NCBI GenBank assembly: GCA_009760885.1
Contig: CM019701.1
Coordinates: 34,796,697 to 34,860,696 of the forward strand
From: Achatina immaculata
Lineage: Eukaryota > Mollusca > Gastropoda > Stylommatophora > Achatinidae
Length of the DNA stretch: 64,000 nucleotides
Direction: 5' to 3'
Part shown: in pieces, positions 53,682 through 64,000 of the stretch
How the letters are laid out: each line of letters starts with the position of its first letter
Position numbering within the stretch: the stretch's first letter is position 1
Program-made: the position numbers and the translations under genes
The notes under the pieces: generated by a model
Database searches by the model: none
What the model saw: only the letters and a program-made list of their open reading frames with translations
What the model was told of the DNA's origin: nothing

Positions 53682-53754
53682 AGTTGGACAAATTATTACA
53701 AATATCCTTGGGCAGTTTTTTCCCAGAGTCTACTGAAACAGAGATTAAACTAAT

Positions 53755-53760
53755 AATAAA
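53755..53760 (+). promoter_or_regulatory. Candidate polyadenylation signal of POLR1E
   Basis: AATAAA 74 bp after the stop codon, the first canonical hexamer downstream. Position only; no transcript evidence is available. Confidence 0.35.
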
Positions 53761-53884
53761 AAGTTTTAAAAACATGGGGGAAAATATGAATTCAGGAAGT
53801 CAGAGAAAGAAAATAGGATTGCTAAGAAATCAGATGTTTCACATAGGGCAAACATTCGGTAATTCTATGTCAGGTAGAAAATAG

Positions 53885-55364
53885 TAACTTTTCAGATCCT
53901 GATTCATCTGTTGCCATGACACTTGACAGAAACAATCATGAGTATCTGTTTTTGTCATCCTTGGTGTCAATAATCAGGTCATCTGCCATTCTTTTCATGT
54001 GCTGCATGATCAGCTATGCAGATATATTTCTCTCTCTTCCTTTTCCCATTTTGTCTTTAATTTTCCAGTGCTTGTCACATTCCCTGAATGCACATCTTAT
54101 CACATCAAGAAGAAATTTAATTTTTGTTCTTTATGTTCTCTGTGCATGGTTTTTGCTAAGAATGACCTCATATTTTAAAAATAATGATCCAGAATATGTT
54201 GCACTTTTTTTCTTTTTTTTTTTTACAAATCCACATCTCTCTTGCTTTTGATTTCATTTCAACAGAAAATCATTAGCACAATATTTCCATCACATAGTAC
54301 CATGATACTCTTGTCCTCATTGTTAAAGACAGTCTTATATTTGCCAGCACCATGTTCTTGTCACAAAAAGCTTCTTCCTTTTCCAGTATGCCTTGTGGAA
54401 GACATTTATAGTTGTTCTGAGGTATTTATCTTGGTGCATCCCGTTTACATGAAATTTGCATTTTTGTATGTTCACTATCCTTGATGTAAAACTGTTATTT
54501 CCACGTAATTACAGTTTAGATCTAATCCTCTTCCAATGCTTTCCTTGATATTCAATAGTTTTTGTGAGCTGCTTTTAAACTGTTCTATCAGCACTGAGTA
54601 GTTTACATCCATTTTCATTCATTTTGAAATTTTTAAGCCTTTTATTATGTTTCTTTTGGTAATGTGAGGCAAGGTTAGTCTAGAGAATACATGTATATCA
54701 TACTCTGCATTTATTTCATGCTACTTTCCAGTGTCATTCATTTGTACTGTACTGATTTCATTACATGATCTTCATGAGGCCACAATTGCCATCGAAACAG
54801 GTTCATAACTGATGTACATACATAATAGTTTTTTTAACATGACTTGATTTATTAATGATGTTTTTGCCTTTGAAATGAAGTGCATTCACTAGAATATGCT
54901 GTTATCCGTTAAGTGAGTGATGTTCATTACTGATTTTACTGTCTGTAAGTAATGTATATTTAGCACCTTATATGAAGTCATTACTTGCAGAGCAGATATG
55001 ATTTTGGTATAACATTACTACAATGACTTGTGAGTTAAATGTTATGGTATGAGTTATGTCACCACTGATTGTTTTGATATTCCTTTGTCATTGCAGTATG
55101 GCATGATTGAATAAATCTGTTCCTGAGCTAATAAAAAACTCACAGTGTATGAGTCATAGTGTGGTTTTAGAGCTAGGCTATCAGCCAGTGACCTGATGAT
55201 CACATTTAGACAGCTGCAGGAAAATTGCAGAGAAAAAGGACTGCCCATCTTATTTCTTTTTTTTTTGTTTTTTAGACCTCAGGACATTTGAGTCTGTGGG
55301 CAGACCTTTCTGTGTGAAGTATCAGAGAACACTGGATGTTAACCATTACTACCCAAACTTCTTC
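53885..55364. other. POLR1E downstream region, nothing recognised
   Basis: AT-rich DNA with T-runs. No coding, RNA or repeat family was recognised. Confidence 0.5.
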
Positions 55365-56930
55365 ATTTCATGAAGGTCACAGAACAGTTTGATGGGAACA
55401 CATTTTATAGTTTTGAGATGAAGATTGAAGTTAAGCAACACTGTGTCCTAACCCCTACTCTCTTTGGATTATACTTTGTGACCCTCTGACAGTATACTTT
55501 ATTGAACTCAGTAATGTGTTCACTCACACACAGTCAGATGGCTCTTGTTTTATCTTAGCACGATTTAGAGTTAAGACAAAAACGGTCAATGTCCTTATCA
55601 AAGAACTGTTGTCTGCTAATGATGCACCTCTTGTGACTCATGAGAGACTACCTGTAGTTACTGATTTACATTATGGCCAGAACAAATGACATATTCTCAT
55701 TGACAAAAACTATCAACAAAATGGTGGTTCTTGGACAAGGCACATTCACAGCAACCAGTCCACCATTGAATGAAAATCCCCTTGAATCTATGGACAAGTT
55801 CACTTGTCTTTATTCCACAGTTAACTCTTCCCGTACCGCGTAAAAAAACACGGACATTACGTTGGTACCGATGATGATGTTACATGGCCAAACGGGTGTT
55901 TTCATATAAGGGGGTCCCTTTATAAAATTCATTGTAACAAACAAACTCCTTCATCAACACGTGTGTATCTGATATTAAAATAAGTGGAAATGAAAGAAGA
56001 TTCCATAAATGAAGTTATTTATCATTTTAAAAAAACAAAGAAAAAAAACAAGTATTCTGAAAAGATCGAACGACTTTTTGGCGCTAAAAATATTTTTTTA
56101 GGGCTGAGCACTAAAATCAAAGTTTTACATACCTGAAATGTGCCAGAATCCAATGCAGAATGTGTATACTGGTACATAAATATCGATAATTGCGGATGCT
56201 TTTGATATCCAATAAATCTAACAGGTCTACTGATGTGAAAAACACATTTAGTAAGCTAGGTCTAGTCGGTCAGTATGACCATTCTACCAACCAACCTCGA
56301 AAAAAGTAGAAAAATTTACACTCAAATCGATCCACTTCTTCGTTTCCTTTCTTTTCTGGCGTGACTGAATGCTAAACTAGCTAAACTTTGGCCTAGAAGA
56401 GTTCTGTTTGGCTAAATGAAAAGTTGCATCGAGTTTTCAACGAAATAAATCAGAAGACTTAAAGGGTGGCGTGGGATCCAACGGTAAACCGCAACTGGAC
56501 TTAAAGGGCGGCGCGGTACGGGAAGAGTTAAGCTGCCCACTCTATAGATGAAGAAATCAGTACACAAGTTGGAAAAGCAGCTACCACATTTGGCAAACTA
56601 AGGAAGAGAATATAAAACAATAAAAGATTAACACTGGTGACAAAAGATTTGATTTACCAAAAGTGTACAGAGTACTCTCATGTTGATTGGAAAAGTGGGA
56701 AAATATTCATGGCAAGAAAAGGAGAAAAACTTCAGTTTCAAATTCACTACCTTTGTGAAAAAATGAACATCAGGTGGCAAGACAAAGTACACAACTGAAG
56801 TTCTGCAGATATTTAACTGGCCATGTAGTAAGAATGAATGAGAACATGTCCCCAAGCTTTATAACTATCTTCTGGAGGGAAGGGGTCACAAGACAAACCA
56901 AAACTGAGTTACTATAACCTTAAAGTGAGC
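55365..56930 (+). mobile_element. LINE-K RT fragment, split by a TTAA MITE
   Basis: Encodes EVKQHCVLTPTLFGLYF (RT motif 4 region, near 55435-55490), then TVNVLIKELLSANDAPLVTH (the YADD-like region is degenerate). After the MITE follow STQVGKAATTFGKLRKRI and MNIRWQDKVHN. The usual FTYLGS block would lie at the MITE site. Frameshifts and stops are frequent. Confidence 0.7.
55825..56527. mobile_element. TTAA-flanked MITE 2 (piggyBac-like)
   Basis: 703 bp with TTAA at 55821-55824 and 56528-56531. Perfect terminal repeats ctcttcccgtaccgcg / cgcggtacgggaagag. A subterminal direct repeat near the right end (cttaaagggtggcgtggga and cttaaagggcggcgcggta). No coding domain seen. The ends differ from MITE 1 after ctctt. 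Confidence 0.9.
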
Positions 56931-57514
56931 TATTACAAAATATAGAAAAGGCAGGCAAGGTGCTTAGATTTTCTTCAGTATTTATGTGCTTTCAATAACA
57001 GCAGAACTGGACACGCTGTATCAACTTTAATCTCTTCTCAGTACTTTACGTCAAAATATTGCCATTGCCAATAGCTATAACCACAGTGGTTTTTTTTAAA
57101 CTAAAAACTTCTGGTTTCAGTATTTTATGTTAAAATTATGCCAATAGTAATAATTTGCTAACAGAATTGTTGTGAAAAGAAAATCACAGATACTGAAATA
57201 CCTGTAGCCAACAACCACTCTGGTTTCTATCTTAAAAGAGAAAAGGAGATTACAAGATTACATAGGTAAAGTCGACGGTCAATACTTTTATAAATCACGT
57301 GAATAACGCTATATTAACGTCAAAGGTCTCTCACTGCGTGAGTCCTTTCTTATCAAAAGAAAAGTTATAAAAACTGTGAAACTAAATTTCACTTCAACGA
57401 GTCAGTAATATTTCAATTATATATTACCAATTTTTGCAACAACTAGCATCATCTTTATGCGTCATCTTTATCATGATGATGTTGATGACAGTGATGATGA
57501 TAATAAATTTATTA
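56931..57514. other. No gene recognised
   Basis: AT-rich, with a gatgatgat-rich stretch near 57470-57500. It may be the tail of an unrecognised element next to the R-element tail. Confidence 0.45.
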
Positions 57515-57600
57515 GAGGTACTTCCTCTGATGATCTGAAGGAGTTGTGTTGTTGTTCTGCTCTCTGCGGTAGAGAGTTTCCTGCATATAGCGCACATTGC
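57515..57600 (+). mobile_element. RLE-type LINE (family R) 3' tail
   Basis: Third copy of the R 3' end: acttcctctgatgatctgaag, gagttgtgttgttgttc, then the hairpin ctctctgcggtagagag and tttcctgcat. Extremely 5'-truncated. Confidence 0.82.
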
Positions 57601-58806
57601 ATATAGTTTATCATAAGATTTGTTTTCATCTATATATAAAAATGAACGTGTGTGTGTGTATGTTAGAGAATCACGCTGGAACACCTGGAGCAGTTTCAAC
57701 CAAACTTGGCATACATATGACTTACAATCTGGACAGTGCACCATGGGGGTTAGATCATCCCTAGGATACCCCTGTGACATGTAAAAATAATCGAAAATGA
57801 ACGATATTGGTGTCGAATCCATAGTTTTCGGGGTCACTGAGATGAATAGTGACACTCCCAATGCCGTTTAAGTCCAATTCAGCCCCAGCAGCATGGAAGG
57901 CCCTAGAGGTGGGGTGGAATGGGGTGACATGTACAAATAATCGAAAACGACTGATATTAGTGTCGAATCCATAGTTTTTGGGGTCACTGAGATGAATATA
58001 TCTTTATATACTCTGGCGGAAAATTAGTAGGAAAGAATGGAGTGGCTTTTTACTTGGACAAATCAACATCAAAAGCATTACTAGGTTACAATCCAGTAAG
58101 TGATAGAATCCTCACTATCAGACTTAAGGGAACTCCTAGAAATGTAACAATCATCCAGATATATGCACCTATATCAGCAGCAGAAGAAGAGGAAGTAGAA
58201 GACTTATAACACACTGCAAATGACGATAGACCAGTTACGGACAAAATGATATTGTATTAATAATGGGGGATTTTAATGCACAGATTGGTACAGAAAGAGC
58301 AGAAGACGAAGGATATGTTGTAGGGAAATTTAGCATAGGACATAGAAAGGAGGCAGGTGACAATCTAATGGTGTTCAGCATGGAAAATGAGTTAATGATC
58401 GCTAACACACTTTTTAAACAACATCCAAGAAGACTTTACACATGGACATCACCTGAGGGGAAAACTGAATCAAATAGATTACATTTTAGTGCAAAGAAGG
58501 TGGAGATCAAGTATAACATCAGCAAAAACTTTACCAGGTGCTGATTGTGACATGGACCATGAGTTAATAGCAGACATGAAGATAAAGATGAAAAAGACAT
58601 TTACGGGATCAAGACCACTCCACTTTGATCTTACAAAATACCAGAACAATACGGTATAGCCGTTTCGAAATCCTGATGGCTGTACAGGAGGAGATGTCAC
58701 CAGATGAATTGGCTACATAGGTCAGGGATATCTTAATAACAATACCTAAAGACGTGGTTCCTGTAAAGAAAACACAAAAGAATGGATGGATTGCAGCAGG
58801 CACACT

Positions 58807-61800
58807 CTCTCTCTCTGAACCTTAAGTGCCCAGGGCACATGGGGCTTCCGCAAGGGTTTTCCACAAATGCCTGTCTTTCGCCTTTTTTTCTGCTCTTGCC
58901 CAGGTGAGCCCTCTATTGCTCAACATCCTTTCTGTTGTTCTTCTCCATGTCTCTTTTGGTCTACCCTTACTTCTGCTCCCCTGTGGTGTCCATCTTAGTG
59001 CTATTTTTGGTAGTGAGTTGTCTGTCATTCGGAGCACATGTCCCAACCATCGCCAGCGTCTTTCCTCAATAATTGTTGTCAGTGGTTTCATCTGCATTTC
59101 TGCCAATAAAATGTTATTTCTTATGGTGTTTGGCCAAAATATTTTTTTAATTCTACGTAAACATTTAGTCTGGAAAGAATTCAACTTGTTTTCTATGGTT
59201 TTGGTGATTTTCCAGCACTCACTTCCATAGAGTAGTACACTTAGAACATTACTCTTAAATATCCTGATTTTCATATTTATGCTTAGTTTATTTGATTTCC
59301 ATATATTCTGTAGCATTGCAAAAGCCTGGTTTGCTCTAGTAAGTCTGCTGTTGATGTCCTCTGTGCTGTCTCCATTTTCTACTACTCTGCTGCCAAGGTA
59401 TACAAATTCGTTGACCTCCTCCACTAACTTGTTATCTACTCTGAGTACATTTCTGTTGTTCACATTTTGCTTCATTAACTTTGTCTTTCCTACATTGATC
59501 TTTAGTCCTATGTTGTTTGCATTCTGGGTTAACTTGTTTATTTTATCTTGCATATCTTTGTGACTGCTTGATAATAGACAAATGTCATCCGCAAAGTCAA
59601 GGTCCTCCAGCACTGTGTCAAGGGTCCATTGTAATCCTCTGCGTTTGTCTGATGTTGCCTTCTTCATTAACCAGTCTACTGCCAAGATAAATAATGTTGG
59701 TGATAGTACACATCCCTGTTTCACTCCTGTTTGTACCCTAAAGCTGCTGGAGGTATGTTCTCCACAGATAACTTTGCACTGAAAACCCTCGTATAGGGCT
59801 TTGATTACATTAACTATTTTATGGGGGAGGCCATGCCATCTTAGGATTTTCCACAGTGCATCTCTGTTGACACTGTCAAAGGCTTTCTCAAAATCTATGA
59901 ATAATGCATATGTTGTGCTATGCCACTCATTTGCCTGTTCTAATATTTGTCTAAGTACAAATATGGTCTATGCATGATCTTCCTTTCCTAAATCCTGCCT
60001 GCTCTTTCCGAAGTTTTTCCTCAAGTGTTGGTACAATTCTGTTGATGATTATTCTGCAAAATACTTTACTAGTGAGTGGCAGTAGGGTAATGCCTCTCCA
60101 GTTCCCGCAATCTCTGAGGTCACCCTTCTTTGGTAGTTTTACTATAAGACCAGTTTTCCACTCCTCTGGGGCTTTTTCTAAATCCCAAATTTGTTGTAAT
60201 ATCCGGCAAAGTTGTTTTGGTGTTTCTGTTTCTTCTGCTTTCAACATCTCAGCAGTCACTTCATCTTCACCTGGTGCCCTGTCTGATTTTAGCATCTTTA
60301 TCGCCTCTTTTACTTCATTTATTGTTATTGGTCCTGTATTGATGTTTAGTTCTGCTTTTGCTTCAGGTATATCTATTGCTTGTGCTGCTTGTGTTCTGTT
60401 TAGTAGGGTGTTAAAGTGTTCCCTCCATCTTTCAATTTTTTCTCTTTCTCCACTGACCAGTTGTCCATTTTGTGTTCTTACTGCACTTTCACATCTTGTA
60501 TTGAAGTTACCTGTCATCTGCTTTGTGATTTTATATATGGTTTTCATGTCATTTGTATATGCTGCTGTTTCTGCTAAGTTGTCATAATATTGACATTTAT
60601 CTTGACGGCATGATTCCTTCACTTCTTTGTCTTTTTGTGCATAATTACTTAAAACTCGTTCTTTAAGCCGTTGTGATTTGGTGTTCAGTAATTTTTTCTT
60701 GATTTCTTTTCTTTGCTCTATCTTTTCCCATGTGGTCTCACTTATCCATTCCTCTTTTCTCCTTTTCCGATATCCCAGCACCTCTTTTGCTGTTTCCTGT
60801 AGTGTTTTATTGAACTCTAATATGGACATTTCTGCTTCATCTTGTAGGACACTGAAGCGGTTCTTAAGTATTATTGAGAATTCATTTCTTGTTTGCTGGT
60901 CTATCAGTTTTCTTGTATCAAAATGTATCTTTCTGTGTTCTCCGATTCTGGCTTTCCTTAATTTTAGTTTTATTTTTGCTACCAGAAGGTTGTGATCACT
61001 TCCTATATCTGCTCCTTTCCTTGCTCGCACATCTTGTAGTGACCGTTTCCACTTGTTGTTTATTAGTATGTGATCGATTTGGTTTTCTGTGGTTTTATCT
61101 GGTGACCTCCAAGTCACCTTATGGATGTTTTTGTGTTGGAAAATTGTCCCTCCGATGGTCATCATGTTTTCTTCACAGAAACTGCACAGTCTTTCTCCAT
61201 TTTCATTTATTTCTCCGATTCCTTCTCTTCCCATGATTCTTCTTCTATCTTCATTTCCTTCACCTACTTTTGCATTGAAGTCGCCCAAGATGAGTAGCAT
61301 ATCATGCTTGGGTATTGTTTCTACTGTGGCTTGGAGGCTGTTGTAAAAATCTTCTTTTAATTCCTCTTCAGCTGCTTCTGTTGGTGCATAACAAACTATA
61401 ATAGACAGCTTCGTGAATCTTGAGTTGAACCGTGCATATAATAATCTCTCATTTATTGGGGTCCATTTCAGCAATGCTCTTGATGCTTCTTTTGTTATAA
61501 TCAATGCTACTCCTCCTTCATGAAGATCTTCTTTACCTGACCATATTATTGTATCTTCTGTGTGCTGTGTTGTTAATTTCCTTCTGCCTTGTCCTGTCCA
61601 TCTTGCTTCTTGTATTCCTAGTATGTCTAGTTTGTATCTGTGCATTTCCTTGATGGTTTGTGCTAGTTTTCCAGTCTGGTTAAGTGTTCTTACATTCCAG
61701 CTGCCTATTTGCATCTTTTGTTTAGGTTCCAGGAGGTCTGCAGTCGGGCTGGGGACTTCCAGTGGCTGGCTTTCATCCACAACCTTCATGGGCTCAGTTT

Positions 61801-61988
61801 CCTGATAAGCATTTCTCCTTCCACCTGCATTTGCTTTTTCCCTTGCTTCTCTTTCTGTAGCAGTCTGATAGTTTTTTACCAGATAGGGTTGCTGGCCCTA
61901 TGCTGAACCCTCCTTAGTCGCCTTTTACGATCATGCATGGTAGGGTACAGTGGTCCTATTCTTTGCAGATCCCGGGTACCACACGGGG
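58807..61988 (-). mobile_element. LINE-B full-length copy 2, nested in LINE-C
   Basis: 3.18 kb. The duplication gcagcaggcacact lies at 58793-58806 and 61989-62002. 5' end ccccgtgtggtacccggga (minus), 3' (GA)n tail. Nearly identical to 13271-16463. Insertion is in opposite orientation to its LINE-C host. Confidence 0.96.
58822..61789 (-). pseudogene. LINE-B ORF, one frameshift from intact
   Basis: From 61789 it is open for 612 codons: APE endonuclease (WNVRTLNQTGK, LDILGIQEARWTGQ, LLILGDFNAKVG, SDHNLLVAKIKL) and RT N-half (GDLRDCGNWRGITLLPL, EQAGFRKGRSCIDHI). A 2 bp loss near 59962 (acaaatatggtc, versus acaaatatatggtc at 14430) breaks the frame. The rest (TYALFIDFEKAFDSVN, GVKQGCVLSPTLFILAV, DFADDICLLS, LGHVLRMTDNSLP) is open to the TAA at about 58822. 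Combined length is about 985 codons. The least damaged autonomous-type ORF in the window. Confidence 0.9.
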
Positions 61989-64000
61989 GCAGCAGGCACA
62001 CTAGAACTGATAAAACTTAGAGAAATGAAGATGCAATGGAAAGTGACAAACAACAACAAAGAGGAATATAAATCTTTAACAAAAGAAGTACGAAGAAACA
62101 TAAGAAATGACAAAAAAACAACACATACAATATTGTGAAAGAATAGAAGGACATCAAAAGTGTAGAAGAGATAGTGAAATGTTTAAAGAAATGAAGATAT
62201 TGACGAGAAATGTTACACCTAAGTTAAATTTAATTTGTGACGAGATGGGACATACCTTGACATAGACAGAGGAAATTCTAGAAAGATGGTAGGAATATTG
62301 CAGAAAAATGTATGTATGATACAAATGACTGTGAAAGCAGAAATCAACAGTTTGAATTATTATTGGAGGAGAAAGAACCCGAACCAACAATAGTTTTATG
62401 GGCAATAAAGAATCTGAAAAATGGTAAATCACCAGGATGTGATGAGATAACAGCTGAACTTATTAAAGCAGGAGGAAAGAAATGGACAACAATCTATCAT
62501 GCATTATGTAAAAAGATATGGCATTCAGGAATTTGGCCAAAAGAATGGAAAAGAACTGTATTCATGCCACTGCCAAAAAAGGGTAACCTGAAATTAGGCA
62601 CAAACTACAGAACTATTGCTCTGAGTAGTCATGCGAGTAAAATTCTATTAAAAATCATAATGCGTAGACTTTGTAAGAAAATAGAAGAAGAAGTCAGTTT
62701 GGTCCAGTCTGGTTTCAGGCAAGGAAGAGGATCAAGAGATCATATATTTAATATAAGATTAATAATAGAGAAATGCAGAGTTTAACGTGACTCTATCTTT
62801 CATAGATTACTCAAAGGCATTTGATTGTGTACAACACCAGAAACTGGGAAATTTATGGAAAAAATGGGATTTCCAACACATTTTATACAATTAATATCAC
62901 TGCTGTATCTAGACAACAGCAGTAAGAATAAATGGTGAAACAACAACTTGGTTTGACATAAAACAAGGGTGCATATTGTCGCCATATTTATTTAACTTGT
63001 ATACTGAAAATATAATGAAGAATGTTAGAGAAGATGTAGACAAAGAATATTATGATGCCAGAACAATTGGAGGTTACAAAATACCAGAGATTAGATATGC
63101 TGATGACACAGTATTACTGTCCACAACACAAAAAGGAATGGAAAAACTAATTATGTCTGTCCGTAAGAACAGCGAAGAGCAAAACCTCTTATCTTAATGT
63201 GAAGAAAACTAAATTGATGACAACTGACAAAACAAACAAGGCAGCTGAAATATGTATCAATGAAGAAAATTTGGAAGACGTGGAGAGTTTTGAATATCTT
63301 GGATCACTACTAACTAATAATGGAGATACAATGAGGGAAATTATAAGGAGGACATCTATCGCTCTTCAGAAAGTAAAACAGCTAAAGAATCTGTGGAGGG
63401 GAACAGACAGAACTACAAAAATAAGATTTTTAAGGGCATGCATCTTTCCCATCGCAACATATGTCTATGATACCTGGACACTTAACAAAACAGCTGAGAA
63501 ACACATAAATGCCTTTGAATGTAAATGCTACAGAAGAGTTCTTCAAATATCGTGGCCACAAAAAAGAACAAATATATCCATACTACAAGAACTTAATATT
63601 GAAGAAGACTGGCTAATAAAGAGGATTAAACAAAGAAATAAATATTTTGGACACATTAAACGTCATGATAATCTAGAGAAAACCGTCTTGGAAGGGTACA
63701 TGATGCGTAAAAGAAAGAGAGGAAGACCAAGGCGAGGATCGTTGATGATCTACAAATGGATGCATCAGCATCAGGCCATCTTTCTCACTGCCGGCAGGCC
63801 TACAGGGGTGCTGTTAGGGAAGCAAAGTTCCCCAAAGGATATGTAAATGAATTAATGAATGAGATGAACAGTGACACTCCCGATGCCGTTAAAGTCCAAG
63901 TTCAGCCCCAATGGCATGGAGGAGGGGGCCTAGGGGTGGGGTGACATGTACAAATAATCGAAAACGACCGATATTGATATCAAATCCATAGTTTTTGGGG

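Larger units (their letters stand above)
58040..63846 (+). pseudogene. LINE-C ORF (APE endonuclease plus RT), disrupted
   Basis: The endonuclease reads GKNGVAFYLDKSTSKALLGY, VTIIQIYAPISAAEEEE and IMGDFNAQIGTERAED. RT from 62312 reads KSPGCDEITAELIKAGG, NYRTIALSSHASKILL, VQSGFRQGRGSRDHIFNIR, GCILSPYLFNLYTENIM and RYADDTVLLSTTQKGMEK. The C-terminal part reads FEYLGSLLTNNGDTM, KIRFLRACIFPIATY and RIKQRNKYFGHIKRHDN. Broken by frameshifts near 62785, 62850, 63195 and 63740 and by the LINE-B insertion. It is the most informative LINE-C copy. Confidence 0.85.
57997..63859 (+). mobile_element. LINE-C longest copy, split by LINE-B
   Basis: Bracketed by tgagatgaa at 57988-57996 and 63860-63868, inside the Helitron-like repeat. 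About 2.7 kb of LINE-C remains after removing LINE-B. 5'-truncated within the endonuclease. (AATG)n tail. Confidence 0.88.
57629..64000 (+). mobile_element. Helitron-like element, 5' end, interrupted
   Basis: Starts a|tctatatataaaaatgaa, a 5'-TC terminus preceded by A, typical of Helitrons, then a (GT)n run. The interior contains an imperfect repeated unit (ggggtcactgagatgaat, agtgacactccc, acatgtacaaataatcgaaa). The same sequence resumes after LINE-C at 63860-64000. The 3' hairpin/CTRR end is outside the window and no Rep/helicase was seen, so it may be a non-autonomous Helitron. Confidence 0.65.

Overview
This window is eukaryotic, almost certainly from an invertebrate animal. It carries a split gene with GT-AG introns, non-LTR retrotransposons (LINEs) of at least ten families, mariner transposons, TTAA-flanked MITEs, a Helitron-like terminus, a tRNA-derived SINE family and two eukaryotic tRNA-Cys genes. 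A mollusc or other lophotrochozoan is only a guess. Family letters (LINE-A to LINE-L, R, X) are mine and local to this window.

Host genes. (1) A pair of tRNA-Cys(GCA) genes, at 4155-4226 (+) and 4968-5039 (-), sits on the two arms of a roughly 300 bp inverted duplication. (2) One protein gene on the + strand, POLR1E (RPA49, the A49-like subunit of RNA polymerase I), runs from 16957 to 53681. I could place eleven coding exons whose splice phases all agree (1175 nt, about 390 residues plus stop). Only the first coding exon, upstream of 16957, was not found. About 35.5 kb of introns surround 1.2 kb of coding sequence.

Layout. 1-1039: 3' end of an RLE-type LINE (R) split by a LINE-A tail. 1516-4083: LINE-E (-) split by LINE-C. 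4084-5116: tRNA-Cys inverted repeat. 5330-5700: RT fragment with an internal micro-inversion. 6902-7291: LINE-C. 7740-9166: R element next to a LINE-B tail. 10295-12484: LINE-A. 12685-13049: LINE-D. 13271-16463: full-length LINE-B (3.19 kb). 16957-53681: POLR1E, whose introns hold LINE-A, B, C, E, F, G, H and J copies, two mariners, three SINE copies and four copies of repeat X. 55365-56930: LINE-K split by a TTAA MITE. 57629-64000: Helitron-like DNA holding LINE-C, which itself holds a full-length LINE-B.

Many insertions are bounded by clear target-site duplications of 9-14 bp, so the order of insertion can be read. Every element examined carries frameshifts, stops, deletions or inserts, so none looks autonomous as assembled. 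The least familiar sequence is a 1.4 kb GC-richer insertion (27861-29261) inside the LINE-A copy of a POLR1E intron. It has a 13 bp target duplication, two different internal tandem-repeat arrays and a LINE-A-like GAA-repeat 3' end. It looks like an undescribed non-autonomous retroelement or a detached 5' region.
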